Assembly: GCA_964016885.1 (NCBI GenBank)
Contig: OZ024744.1
Location: 116,989,425-117,053,424, forward strand
Direction: 5' to 3'
DNA length: 64,000 bases
Origin: Eledone cirrhosa
Taxonomy: Eukaryota > Mollusca > Cephalopoda > Octopoda > Eledonidae
The notes below the pieces were generated by a model. The model saw only the letters and a program-made list of their open reading frames with translations. It was not told where the DNA came from and did no database searches. The translations under genes were made by a program, and so were the position numbers. Below are positions 38,201-51,500 of this stretch, in pieces (the stretch's first letter is position 1; each line of letters opens with the position of its first letter).

Positions 38201-40394
38201 TCTCTCATCCTTACAGCATGTTAGCATGGGTTTGACAGGTCCTTCCCTGAATCTCTCCACTACTGACTTCCTTCTCTCTCTCTCTCTCATCCTGACAGCA
38301 TGTTAGCATGGGTTTGACAGGTCCTTCCCTGAATCTCTCCACTACTGACTTCCTTCTTCTCTCTCTCATCCTGACATCATGTTAGCATGAGTCTGACAGG
38401 TCCTTCCCTGAATCTCTCCACTACTGACTTCCTTCTTCTCTCTCTCTCTCATCCTGACAGCATGTTAGCATGGGTTTGACAGGTCCTTCCCTGAATCTCT
38501 CCACTACTGACTTCCTTCTTCTCTCTCTCTCTCATCCTTACAGCATGTTAGCATGGGTTTGACAGGTCCTTCCCTGAATCTCTCCACTACTGACTTCCTT
38601 CTTCTCTCTCTCATCCTGACATCATGTTAGCATGGGTCTGACAGGTCCTTCCCTGAATCTCTCCACTACTCAGTTCCTTCTTCTCTCTCTCTCTCATCCT
38701 TACAGCATGTTAGCATGGGTCTGACAGGTCCTTCTCTGAATCTCTCCACTACTTAGTTCCTTCTTCTCTCTCTCTCTCATCCTGACATCATGTTAGCATG
38801 GGTTTGACAGGTCCTTCCCTGAATCTCTCCACTACTGACTTCCTTCTTCTCTCTCTCTCTCATCCTGACATCATGTTAGCATGGGTTTGACAGGTCCTTC
38901 CCTGAATCTCTCCACTACTGACTTCCTTCTTCTCTCTCTCTCTCATCATGACATCATGTTAGCATGGGTTTGACAGGTCCTTCCCTGAATCTCTCCACTA
39001 CTGACTTCCTTCTTCTCTCTCTCTCTCTCATCCTGACAGCATGTTAGCATGGGTTTGACAGGTCCTTCCCTGAATCTCTCCACTACTGACTTCCTTCTTC
39101 TCTCTCTCTCTCATCCTTAAAGCATGTTAGCATGGGTTTGACAGGTCCTTCCCTGAATCTCTCCACTACTGACTTCCTTCTTCTCTCTCTCTCTCATCAT
39201 GACATCATATTAGCATGGGTTTGACAGGTCCTTCCCTGAATCTCTCCACTACTGACTTCCTTCTTCTCTCTCTCTCTCATCCTGACATCATGTTAGCATG
39301 GGTTTGACAGGTCCTTCCCTGAATCTCTCCACTACTGACTTCCTTCTTCTCTCTCTCTCTCATCCTTACAGCATGTTAGCATGGGTTTGACAGGTCCTTC
39401 CCTGAATCTCTCCACTACTGACTTCCTTCTTCTCTCTCTCTCTCATCCTTACAGCATGTTAGCATGGGTTTGACAGGTCCTTCCCTGAATCTCTCCACTA
39501 CTGATTTCCTTCTTCTCTCTCTCATCCTGACATCATGTTAGCATGGGTTTGACAGGTCCTTCCCTGAATCTCTCCACTACTGACTTCCTTCTTCTCTCTC
39601 TCTCTCATCCTGACATCATGTTAGCATGGGTCTGACAGGTCCTTCCCTGAATCTCTCCACTACTCAGTTCCTTCTTCTCTCTCTCTCTCATCCTTACAGC
39701 ATGTTAGCATGGGTTTGACAGGTCCTTCCCTGAATCTCTCCACTACTGACTTCCTTCTTCTCTCTCTCTCTCATCCTCACATCATGTTAGCATGGGTTTG
39801 ACAGGTCCTTCCCTGAATCTCTCCACTACTCAGTTCCTTCTCTCTCTCTCATCATGACAGCATGTTAGCATGGGTTTGACAGGTCCTTCCCTGAATCTCT
39901 CCACTACTCAGTTCCTTCTTCTCTCTCTCTCTCATCCTGACATCATGTTAGCATGGGTTTGACAGGTCCTTCCCTGAATCTCTCCATTACTGACTTCCTT
40001 CTTCTCTCTCTCTCTCATCCTGACATCATGTTAGCATGGGTTTGACAGGTCCTTCCCTGAATCTCTCCACTACTGACTTCCTTCTTCTCTCTCTCTCTCA
40101 TCCTGACATCATGTTAGCATGGGTTTGACAGATCCTTCCCTGAATCTCTCCACTACTGACTTCCTTCTTCTCTCTCTCATCCTGACATCATGTTCGCATG
40201 GGTTTGACAGGTCCTTCCCTGAATCTCTCCACTACTGACTTCCTTCTTCTCTCTCTCATCCTGACATCATGTTAGCATGGGTTTGACAGGTCCTTCCCTG
40301 AATCTCTCCACTACTGACTTCCTTCTTCTCTCTCTTATCCTGACATCATGTTAGCATGGGTTTGACAGGTCCTTCCCTGAATCTCTCCACTACT
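38200..40394 (+). repeat. Mosaic satellite segment
   Basis: Contains the recurring cassette CTTACAGC / TCTGAC / CTTCTCTG / TTAGTT at 38695, also seen at 24316, 29003, 47346 and 47923, but the flanking order matches those places only in part. Private variants include CCTTAAAGC (39,115), CATCATATTAG (39,205) and TGTTCGCATG (40,192). No gene or insertion is visible. Confidence 0.65.
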
Positions 40395-42539
40395 GACTTC
40401 CTTCTTCTCTCTCTCTCTCATCGTGACATCATGTTAGCATGGGTTTGACAGGTCCTTCCCTGAATCTCTCCACTACTGACTTCCTTCTTCTCTCTCTCTC
40501 TCATCCTTACAGCATGTTAGCATGGGTTTGACAGGTCCTTCCCTGAATCTCTCCACTACTCAGTTCCTTCTTCTCTCTCTCTCTCATCCTTACAGCATGT
40601 TAGCATGGGTTTGACAGGTCCTTCCCTGAATCTCTCCACTACTGACTTCCTTCTTCTCTCTCTCTCTCATCCTCACATCATGTTAGCATGGGTTTGACAG
40701 GTCCTTCCCTGAATCTCTCCACTACTCAGTTCCTTCTCTCTCTCTCATCCTGACATCATGTTAGCATGGGTTTGACAGGTCCTTCCCTGAATCTCTCCAC
40801 TACTGACTTCCTTCTTCTCTCTCTCTCTCATCCTGACATCATGTTAGCATGGGTCTGACAGGTCCTTCCCTGAATCTCTCCACTACTCAGTTCCTTCTTC
40901 TCTCTCTCTCTCATCCTGACATCATGTTAGCATGGGTTTGACAGGTCCTTCCCTGAATCTCTCCACTACTGACTTCCTTCTGCTCTCTCTCATCCTGACA
41001 TCATGTTAGCATGGGTTTGACAGGTCCTTCCCTGAATCTCTCCACTACTGACTTCCTTCTTCTCTCTCTCTCTCATCCTGACATCATGTTAGCATGGGTC
41101 TGACAGGTCCTTCCCTGAATCTCTCCACTACTCAGTTCCTTCTTCTCTCTCTCTCTCATCCTGACATCATGTTAGCATGGGTTTGACAGGTCCTTCCCTG
41201 AATCTCTCCATTACTGACTTCCTTCTTCTCTCTCTCTCTCATCCTGACATCATGTTAGCATGGGTTTGACAGGTCCTTCCCTGAATCTCTCCATTACTGA
41301 CTTCCTTCTTCTCTCTCTCTCTCATCCTGACATCATGTTAGCATGGGTTTGACAGGTCCTTCCCTGAATCTCTCCACTACTGACTTCCTTCTTCTCTCTC
41401 TCTCTCATCCTGACATCATGTTAGCATGGGTTTGACAGGTCCTTCCCTGAATCTCTCCACTACTGACTTCCTTCTTCTCTCTCTCTCTCATCCTGACATC
41501 ATGTTAGCATGGGTTTGACAGGTCCTTCCCTGAATCTCTCCACTACTGACTTCCTTCTTCTCTCTCTCTCTCATCCTGACATCATGTTAGCATGGGTTTG
41601 ACAGGTCCTTCCCTGAATCTCTCCACTACTGACTTCCTTCTTCTCTCTCTCTCTCATCCTGACATCATGTTAGCATGGGTTTGACAGGTCCTTCCCTGAA
41701 TCTCTCCACTACTGACTTCCTTCTTCTCTCTCTCTCTCATCCTGACATCATGTTAGCATGGGTTTGACAGGTCCTTCCCTGAATCTCTCCACTACTGACT
41801 TCCTTCTTCTCTCTCTCTCTCATCATGACATCATGTTAGCATGGGTTTGACAGGTCCTTCCCTGAATCTCTCCACTACTGACTTCCTTCTTCTCTCTCTC
41901 TCTCATCCTGACAGCATGTTAGCATGGGTTTGACAGGTCCTTCCCTGAATCTCTCCACTACTGACTTCCTTCTTCTCTCTCTCTCTCATCGTGACATCAT
42001 GTTAGCATGGGTTTGACAGGTCCTTCCCTGAATCTCTCCACTACTGACTTCCTTCTTCTCTCTCTCTCTCATCCTTACAGCATGTTAGCATGGGTTTGAC
42101 AGGTCCTTCCCTGAATCTCTCCACTACTGACTTCCTTCTTCTCTCTCTCTCTCATCATGACATCATGTTAGCATGGGTTTGACAGGTCCTTCCCTGAATC
42201 TCTCCACTACTGACTTCCTTCTTCTCTCTCTCTCTCATCCTGACATCATGTTAGCATGGGTTTGACAGGTCCTTCCCTGAATCTCTCCACTACTGACTTC
42301 CTTCTTCTCTCTCTCATCCTGACATCATGTTAGCATGGGTCTGACAGGTCCTTCCCTGAATCTCTCCACTACTGACTTCCTTCTTCTCTCTCTCTCTCAT
42401 CCTGACAGCATGTTAGCATGGGTTTGACAGGTCCTTCCCTGAATCTCTCCACTACTGACTTCCTTCTTCTCTCTCTCTCTCATCCTGACATCATGTTAGC
42501 ATGGGTTTGACAGGTCCTTCCCTGAATCTCTCCACTACT
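40395..42539 (+). repeat. 2,145-bp higher-order unit, copy 1
   Basis: Recurs exactly 2,145 bp downstream. Anchors: CATCGTGAC at 40419 and 42564, CTTACAGC unit at 40502 and 42647, TGCTC at 40981 and 43126, CATCATGAC at 41821 and 43966, a second CATCGTGAC at 41987 and 44132, CATCATGAC at 42153 and 44298. The unit is about 26 monomers. Upstream of 40,395 the tract lengths no longer agree. Confidence 0.85.
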
Positions 42540-44684
42540 GACTTCCTTCTTCTCTCTCTCTCTCATCGTGACATCATGTTAGCATGGGTTTGACAGGTCC
42601 TTCCCTGAATCTCTCCACTACTGACTTCCTTCTTCACTCTCTCTCTCATCCTTACAGCATGTTAGCATGGGTTTGACAGGTCCTTCCCTGAATCTCTCCA
42701 CTACTCAGTTCCTTCTTCTCTCTCTCTCTCATCCTTACAGCATGTTAGCATGGGTTTGACAGGTCCTTCCCTGAATCTCTCCACTACTGACTTCCTTCTT
42801 CTCTCTCTCTCTCATCCTCACATCATGTTAGCATGGGTTTGACAGGTCCTTCCCTGAATCTCTCCACTACTCAGTTCCTTCTCTCTCTCTCATCCTGACA
42901 TCATGTTAGCATGGGTTTGACAGGTCCTTCCCTGAATCTCTCCACTACTGACTTCCTTCTTCTCTCTCTCTCTCATCCTGACATCATGTTAGCATGGGTC
43001 TGACAGGTCCTTCCCTGAATCTCTCCACTACTCAGTTCCTTCTTCTCTCTCTCTCTCATCCTGACATCATGTTAGCATGGGTTTGACAGGTCCTTCCCTG
43101 AATCTCTCCACTACTGACTTCCTTCTGCTCTCTCTCATCCTGACATCATGTTAGCATGGGTTTGACAGGTCCTTCCCTGAATCTCTCCACTACTGACTTC
43201 CTTCTTCTCTCTCTCTCTCATCCTGACATCATGTTAGCATGGGTCTGACAGGTCCTTCCCTGAATCTCTCCACTACTCAGTTCCTTCTTCTCTCTCTCTC
43301 TCATCCTGACATCATGTTAGCATGGGTTTGACAGGTCCTTCCCTGAATCTCTCCATTACTGACTTCCTTCTTCTCTCTCTCTCTCATCCTGACATCATGT
43401 TAGCATGGGTTTGACAGGTCCTTCCCTGAATCTCTCCATTACTGACTTCCTTCTTCTCTCTCTCTCTCATCCTGACATCATGTTAGCATGGGTTTGACAG
43501 GTCCTTCCCTGAATCTCTCCACTACTGACTTCCTTCTTCTCTCTCTCTCTCATCCTGACATCATGTTAGCATGGGTTTGACAGGTCCTTCCCTGAATCTC
43601 TCCACTACTGACTTCCTTCTTCTCTCTCTCTCTCATCCTGACATCATGTTAGCATGGGTTTGACAGGTCCTTCCCTGAATCTCTCCACTACTGACTTCCT
43701 TCTTCTCTCTCTCTCTCATCCTGACATCATGTTAGCATGGGTTTGACAGGTCCTTCCCTGAATCTCTCCACTACTGACTTCCTTCTTCTCTCTCTCTCTC
43801 ATCCTGACATCATGTTAGCATGGGTTTGACAGGTCCTTCCCTGAATCTCTCCACTACTGACTTCCTTCTTCTCTCTCTCTCTCATCCTGACATCATGTTA
43901 GCATGGGTTTGACAGGTCCTTCCCTGAATCTCTCCACTACTGACTTCCTTCTTCTCTCTCTCTCTCATCATGACATCATGTTAGCATGGGTTTGACAGGT
44001 CCTTCCCTGAATCTCTCCACTACTGACTTCCTTCTTCTCTCTCTCTCTCATCCTGACAGCATGTTAGCATGGGTTTGACAGGTCCTTCCCTGAATCTCTC
44101 CACTACTGACTTCCTTCTTCTCTCTCTCTCTCATCGTGACATCATGTTAGCATGGGTTTGACAGGTCCTTCCCTGAATCTCTCCACTACTGACTTCCTTC
44201 TTCTCTCTCTCTCTCATCCTTACAGCATGTTAGCATGGGTTTGACAGGTCCTTCCCTGAATCTCTCCACTACTGACTTCCTTCTTCTCTCTCTCTCTCAT
44301 CATGACATCATGTTAGCATGGGTTTGACAGGTCCTTCCCTGAATCTCTCCACTACTGACTTCCTTCTTCTCTCTCTCTCTCATCCTGACATCATGTTAGC
44401 ATGGGTTTGACAGGTCCTTCCCTGAATCTCTCCACTACTGACTTCCTTCTTCTCTCTCTCATCCTGACATCATGTTAGCATGGGTCTGACAGGTCCTTCC
44501 CTGAATCTCTCCACTACTGACTTCCTTCTTCTCTCTCTCTCTCATCCTGACAGCATGTTAGCATGGGTTTGACAGGTCCTTCCCTGAATCTCTCCACTAC
44601 TGACTTCCTTCTTCTCTCTCTCTCTCATCCTGACATCATGTTAGCATGGGTTTGACAGGTCCTTCCCTGAATTTCTCCACTACT
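42540..44684 (+). repeat. 2,145-bp higher-order unit, copy 2
   Basis: Tandem copy of 40,395-42,539 with very few differences seen: an A in the tract (CTTCACTCT near 42,636) and TGAATTTCTCC near 44,670. The constant offset shows that even TC-tract lengths are conserved, which implies a recent event. Confidence 0.85.
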
Positions 44685-46727
44685 GACTTCCTTCTTCTCT
44701 CTCTCTCTCATCCTTACAGCATGTTAGCATGGGTTTGACAGGTCCTTCCCTGAATCTCTCCACTACTGACTTCCTTCTTCTCTCTCTCTCTCATCCTTAC
44801 AGCATGTTAGCATGGGTTTGACAGGTCCTTCCCTGAATCTCTCCACTACTGACTTCCTTCTTCTCTCTCTCTCTCATCCTGACATCATGTTAGCATGGGT
44901 CTGACAGGTCCTTCCCTGAATCTCTCCACTACTCAGTTCCTTCTTCTCTCGCTCTCTCATCATGACATCATGTTAGCATGGGTTTGACAGGTCCTTCCCT
45001 GAATCTTTCCACTACTGACTTCCTTCTTCTCTCTCTCATCCTGACATCATGTTAGCATGGGTTTGACAGGTCCTTCCCTGAATCTCTCCACTACTCAGTT
45101 CCTTCTTCTCTCTCTCTCTCATCCTTACAGCATGTTAGCATGGGTTTGACAGGTCCTTCCCTGAATCTTTCCACTACTGACTTCCTTCTTCTCTCTCTCT
45201 CTCATCCTCACATCATGTTAGCATGGGTTTGACAGGTCCTTCCCTGAATCTCTCCACTACACAGTTCCTTCTCTCTCTCTCATCCTGACATCATGTTAGC
45301 ATGGGTTTGACAGGTCCTTCCCTGAATCTCTCCACTACTGACTTCCTTCTTCTCTCTCTCTCTCATCCTGACATCATGTTAGCATGGGTCTGACAGGTCC
45401 TTCCCTGAATCTCTCCACTACTCAGTTCCTTCTTCTCTCTCTCTCTCATCCTGACATCATGTTAGCATGGGTTTGACAGGTCCTTCCCTGAATCTCTCCA
45501 CTACTGACTTCCTTCTGCTCTCTCTCATCCTGACATCATGTTAGCATGGGTTTGACAGGTCCTTCCCGGAATCTCTCCACTACTGACTTCCTTCTTCTCT
45601 CTCTCTCTCATCCTGACATCATGTTAGCATGGGTCTGACAGGTCCTTCCCTGAATCTCTCCACTACTCAGTTCCTTCTTCTCTCTCTCTCTCATCCTGAC
45701 ATCATGTTAGCATGGGTTTGACAGGTCCTTCCCTGAATCTCTCCATTACTGACTTCCTTCTTCTCTCTCTCTCTCATCCTGACATCATGTTAGCATGGGT
45801 TTGACAGGTCCTTCCCTGAATCTCTCCACTACTGACTTCCTTCTTCTCTCTCTCTCTCATCATGACATCATGTTAGCATGGGTTTGACAGGTCCTTCCCT
45901 GAATCTCTCCACTACTGACTTCCTTCTTCTCTCTCTCTCTCATCCTGACATCATGTTAGCATGGGTCTGACAGGTCCTTCCCTGAATCTCTCCACTACTC
46001 AGTTCCTTCTTCTCTCTCTCTCTCATCCTGACATCATGTTAGCATGGGTTTGACAGGTCCTTCCCTGAATCTCTCCACTACTGACTTCCTTCTTCTCTCT
46101 CTCTCTCATCCTGACATCATGTTAGCATGGGTTTGACAGGTCTTTCCCTGAATCTCTCCACTACTGACTTCCTTCTTCTCTCTCTCTCTCATCATGACAT
46201 CATGTTAGCATGGGTTTGACAGGTCCTTCCCTGAATCTCTCCACTACTGACTTCCTTCTTCTCTCTCTCTCTCATCCTGACAGCATGTTAGCATGGGTTT
46301 GACAGGTCCTTCCCTGAATCTCTCCACTACTGACTTCCTTCTTCTCTCTCTCTCTCATCGTGACATCATGTTAGCATGGGTTTGACAGGTCCTTCCCTGA
46401 ATCTCTCCACTACTGACTTCCTTCTTCTCTCTCTCTCTCATCCTTACAGCATGTTAGCATGGGTTTGACAGGTCCTTCCCTGAATCTCTCCACTACTGAC
46501 TTCCTTCTTCTCTCTCTCTCTCATCATGACATCATGTTAGCATGGGTTTGACAGGTCCTTCCCTGAATCTCTCCACTACTGACTTCCTTCTTCTCTCTCT
46601 CTCTCATCCTGACATCATGTTAGCATGGGTTTGACAGGTCCTTCCCTGAATCTCTCCACTACTGACTTCCTTCTTCTCTCTCTCATCCTGACATCATGTT
46701 AGCATGGGTCTGACAGGTCCTTCCCTG
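44685..46727 (+). repeat. Third, rearranged copy of the 2.1-kb unit
   Basis: The same bar code appears a third time: TGCTC at 45516 (2,390 bp after 43126), then CATCATGAC at 46190 and CATCGTGAC at 46356 (2,224 bp after 43966 and 44132). It therefore has about three extra monomers near its left end and lost two in the middle. Additional markers are CTCGCTCTC at about 44,950, GAATCTTTCC at 45003 and 45163, CTACACAGTT near 45,259 and CCCGGAATC near 45,566. Confidence 0.75.
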
Positions 46728-47240
46728 AATTTCTCCACTACTGACTTCCTTCTTCTCTCTCTCTCTCATCCTTACAGCATGTTAGCATGGGTTTGACAGG
46801 TCCTTCCCTGAATCTCTCCGCTACTGACTTCCTTCTTCTCTCTCTCTCTCATCCTTACAGCATGTTAGCATGGGTTTGACAGGTCCTTCCCTGAATCTCT
46901 CCACTACTGACTTCCTTCTTCTCTCTCTCTCTCATCCTGACATCATGTTAGCATGGGTCTGACAGGTCCTTCCCTGAATCTCTCCACTACTCAGTTCCTT
47001 CTTCTCTCGCTCTCTCATCATGACATCATGTTAGCATGGGTTTGACAGGTCCTTCCCTGAATCTTTCCACTACTGACTTCCTTCTTCTCTCTCTCATCCT
47101 GACATCATGTTGGCATGGGTTTGACAGGTCCTTCCCTGAATCTCTCCACTACTCAGTTCCTTCTTCTCTCTCTCTCTCATCCTTACAGCATGTTAGCATG
47201 GGTTTGACAGGTCCTTCCCTGAATCTTTCCACTACTGACT
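46728..47240 (+). repeat. Start of a 2,058-bp tandem copy of 44,670-46,727
   Basis: AATTTCTCC (44670 and 46728), GCTCTCTCATCATG (44951 and 47009) and GAATCTTTCC (45163 and 47221) all lie 2,058 bp apart. The match ends near 47,240, where this copy has CCTGACAGC and the other CCTCACATC. Only about a quarter of the unit is present. Confidence 0.78.
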
Positions 47241-47264
47241 TCCTTCTTCTCTCTCTCTCTCTCA

Positions 47265-48240
47265 TCCTGACAGCATGTTAGCATGGGTTTGACAGGTCCT
47301 TCCCTGAATCTCTCCACTACTCAGTTCCTTCTTCTCTCTCTCTCTCATCCTTACAGCATGTTAGCATGGGTCTGACAGGTCCTTCTCTGAATCTCTCCAC
47401 TACTTAGTTCCTTCTTCTCTCTCTCTCTCATCCTGACAGCATGTTAGCATGGGTTTGACAGGTCCTTCCCTGAATCTCTCCACTACTGACTTCCTTTTTC
47501 TCTCTCTCATCATGACATCATGTTAGCATGGGTTTGACAGGTCCTTCCCTGAATCTCTCCACTACTGACTTCCTTCTTCTCTCTCTCTCTCATCCTGACA
47601 GCATGTTAGCATGGGTTTGACAGGTCCTTCCCTGAATCTCTCCACTACTGACTTCCTTCTTCTCTCTCTCTCTCATCCTGACATCATGTTAGCATGGGTT
47701 TGACAGGTCCTTCCCTGAATCTCTCCACTACTGACTTCCTTCTTCTCTCTCTCTCTCATCCTGACATCATGTTAGCATGGGTTTGACAGGTCCTTCCCTG
47801 AATCTCTCCACTACTGACTTCCTTCTTCTCTCTCTCTCTCATCCTGACAGCATGTTAGCATGGGTTTGACAGGTCCTTCCCTGAATCTCTCCACTACTCA
47901 GTTCCTTCTTCTCTCTCTCTCTCATCCTTACAGCATGTTAGCATGGGTCTGACAGGTCCTTCTCTGAATCTCTCCACTACTTAGGTCCTTCTTCTCTCTC
48001 TCTCTCATCCTGACAGCATGTTAGCATGGGTTTGACAGGTCCTTCCCTGAATCTCTCCACTACTGACTTCCTTCTTCTCTCTCTCATCATGACATCATGT
48101 TAGCATGGGTTTGACAGGTCCTTCCCTGAATCTCTCCACTACTGACTTCCTTCTTCTCTCTCTCTCTCATCCTGACAGCATGTTAGCATGGGTTTGACAG
48201 GTCCTTCCCTGAATCTCTCCACTACTGACTTCCTTCTTCT
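47265..48240 (+). repeat. 577-bp (7-monomer) local duplication
   Basis: The cassette CTTACAGC / TCTGAC / CTTCTCTG / TTAG lies at 47346 and 47923, with CCTTCTCTG at 47381 and 47958 (577 bp). The following GACAGC and CATCATGAC units match as well. The second copy has a TTAGGTCC hinge near 47,983. A seven-monomer step is also seen at 17,660-18,715. Confidence 0.75.
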
Positions 48241-48589
48241 CTCTCTCTCTCATCCTGACATTATGTTAGCATGGGTTTGACAGGTCCTTCCCTGAATCTC
48301 TCCACTACTGACTTCCTTCTTCTCTCTCTCTCTCATCCTTACAGCATGTTAGCATGGGTTTGACAGGTCCTTCCCTGAATCTCTCCACTATTGACTTCCT
48401 TCTTCTCTCTCTCTCTCATCATGACATCATGTTAGCATGGGTTTGACAGGTCCTTCCCTGAATCTCTCCACTACTGACTTCCTTCTTCTCTCTCTCTCTC
48501 ATCCTTACAGCATGTTAGCATGGGTTTGACAGGTCCTTCCCTGAATCTCTCCACTATTGACTTCCTTCTTCTCTCTCTCTCTCATCATG
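48241..48589 (+). repeat. 166-bp (2-monomer) duplication before the 5.45-kb unit
   Basis: The rare hinge CTATTGAC occurs at 48388 and 48554, each followed by a CATCATGAC head and preceded by a CTTACAGC unit, so a two-monomer unit is duplicated. It abuts the left edge of the 5.45-kb unit. Confidence 0.65.
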
Positions 48590-51500
48590 ACATCATGTTA
48601 GCATGGGTTTGACAGGTCCTTCCCTGAATCTCTCCACTACTGACTTCCTTCTTCTCTCTCTCTCTCATCCTGACATCATGTTAGCATGGGTTTGACAGGT
48701 CCTTCCCTGAATCTCTCCACTACTGACTTCCTTCTTCTCTCTCTCTCTCATCCTTACAGCATGTTAGCATGGGTTTGACAGGTCCTTCCCTGAATCTCTC
48801 CACTACTGACTTCCTTCTTCTCTCTCTCTCTCATCCTTACAGCATGTTAGCATGGGTTTGACAGGTCCTTCCCTGAATCTCTCCACTACTGATTTCCTTC
48901 TTCTCTCTCTCATCCTGACATCATGTTAGCATGGGTTTGACAGGTCCTTCCCTGAATCTCTCCACTACTGACTTCCTTCTTCTCTCTCTCTCTTATCCTG
49001 ACATCATGTTAGCATGGGTCTGACAGGTCCTTCCCTGAATCTCTCCACTACTCAGTTCCTTCTTCTCTCTCTCTCTCATCCTTACAGCATGTTAGCATGG
49101 GTTTGACAGGTCCTTCCCTGAATCTCTCCACTACTGACTTCCTTCTTCTCTCTCTCTCTCATCCTCACATCATGTTAGCATGGGTTTGACAGGTCCTTCC
49201 CTGAATCTCTCCACTACTCAGTTCCTTCTCTCTCTCTCATCCTGACATCATGTTAGCATGGGTTTGACAGGTCCTTCCCTGAATCTCTCCACTACTGACT
49301 TCCTTCTTCTCTCTCTCTCTCATCCTGACATCATGTTAGCATGGGTCTGACAGGTCCTTCCCTGAATCTCTCCACTACTCAGTTCCTTCTTCTCTCTCTC
49401 TCTCATCCTGACATCATGTTAGCATGGGTTTGACAGGTCCTTCCCTGAATCTCTCCACTACTGACTTCCTTCTGCTCTCTCTCATCCTGACATCATGTTA
49501 GCATGGGTTTGACAGGTCCTTCCCTGAATCTCTCCACTACTGACTTCCTTCTTCTCTCTCTCTCTCATCCTGACATCATGTTAGCATGGGTCTGACAGGT
49601 CCTTCCCTGAATCTCTCCACTACTCAGTTGCTTCTTCTCTCTCTCTCTCATCCTGACATCATGTTAGCATGGGTTTGACAGGTCCTTCCCTGAATCTCTC
49701 CATTACTGACTTCCTTCTTCTCTCTCTCTCTCATCCTGACATCATGTTAGCATGGGTTTGACAGGTCCTTCCCTGAATCTCTCCATTACTGACTTCCTTC
49801 TTCTCTCTCTCTCTCATCCTGACATCATGTTAGCATGGGTTTGACAGGTCCTTCCCTGAATCTCTCCACTACTGACTTCCTTCTTCTCTCTCTCTCTCAT
49901 CCTGACATCATGTTAGCATGGGTTTGACAGGTCCTTCCCTGAATCTCTCCACTACTGACTTCCTTCTTCTCTCTCTCTCTCATCCTGACATCATGTTAGC
50001 ATGGGTTTGACAGGTCCTTCCCTGAATCTCTCCACTACTGACTTCCTTCTTCTCTCTCTCTCTCATCCTGACATCATGTTAGCATGGGTTTGACAGGTCC
50101 TTCCCTGAATCTCTCCACTACTGACTTCCTTCTTCTCTCTCTCTCTCATCCTGACATCATGTTAGCATGGGTTTGACAGGTCCTTCCCTGAATCTCTCCA
50201 CTACTGACTTCCTTCTTCTCTCTCTCTCTCATCCTGACATCATGTTAGCATGGGTTTGACAGGTCCTTCCCTGAATCTCTCCACTACTGACTTCCTTCTT
50301 CTCTCTCTCCCTCATCCTTACAGCATGTTAGCATGGGTCTGACAGGTCCTTCCCTGAATCTCTCCACTACTGACTTCCTTCTTCTCTCTCTCTCTCATCC
50401 TGACAGCATGTTAGCATGGGTTTGACAGGTCCTTCCCTGAATCTCTCCACTACTGACTTCCTTCGTCTCTCTCTCTCTCATCCTTACAGCATGTTAGCAT
50501 GGGTTTGACAGGTCCTTCCCTGAATCTCTCCACTACTCAGTTCCTTCTTCTCTCTCTCTCTCATCCTGACATCATGTTAGCATGGGTTTGACAGGTCCTT
50601 CCCTGAATCTCTCCACTACTGACTTCCTTCTTCTCTCTCTCTCTCATCCTGACATCATGTTAGCATGGTTTTGACAGGTCCTTCCCTGAATCTCTCCACT
50701 ACTTACTTCTTTCTTCTCTCTCTCTCTCATCCTGACATCATGTTAGCATGGGTTTGACAGGTCCTTCCCTGAATCTCTCCACTACTGACTTCCTTCTTCT
50801 CTCTCTCTCTCATCATGACATCATGTTAGCATGGGTTTGACAGGTCCTTCCCTGAATCTCTCCACTACTGACTTCCTTCTTCTCTCTCTCTCTCATCCTG
50901 ACAGCATGTTAGCATGGGTTTGACAGGTCCTTCCCTGAATCACTCCACTACTGACTTCCTTCTGCTCTCTCTCTCTCATCCTGACATCATGTTAGCATGG
51001 TTTTGACAGGTCCTTCTCTGAATCTCTCCACTACTTAGTTCCTTCTTCTCTCTCTCTCTCATCCTGACATCATGTTAGCATGGGTTTGACAGGTCCTTCC
51101 CTGAATCTCTCCACTACTTACTTCCTTCTTCTCTCTCTCTCTCATCCTGACAGCATGTTAGCATGGGTCTGACAGGTCCTTCTCTGAATATCTCCACTAC
51201 TGACTTCCTTCTTCTCTCTCTCTCTCATCCTGACAGCATGTTAGCATGGGTTTGACAGGTCCTTCCCTGAATCTCTCCACTACTGACTTCCTTCTTCTCT
51301 CTCTCTCATCCTGACATCATGTTAGCATGGGTTTGACAGGTCCTTCCCTTAATCTCTCCACTACTGACTTCCTTCTTCTCTCTCTCTCTCATCCTTACAG
51401 CATGTTAGCATGGGTTTGACAGGTCCTTCCCTGAATCTCTCCACTACTCAGTTCCTTCTCTCTCTCTCATCCTGACATCATGTTAGCATGGGTCTGACAG

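Noticed and set aside
47036..47281. 81-codon open reading frame on the plus strand, rich in Leu and Ser
   Set aside because: It is again about three monomers of satellite read in sequence, open only because local variants remove a stop. It repeats its own start (MGLTGPSLNLS) after three units as expected from 3 x 83 = 249 bp. The hydrophobic look comes from CT-rich codons, not from a signal peptide.
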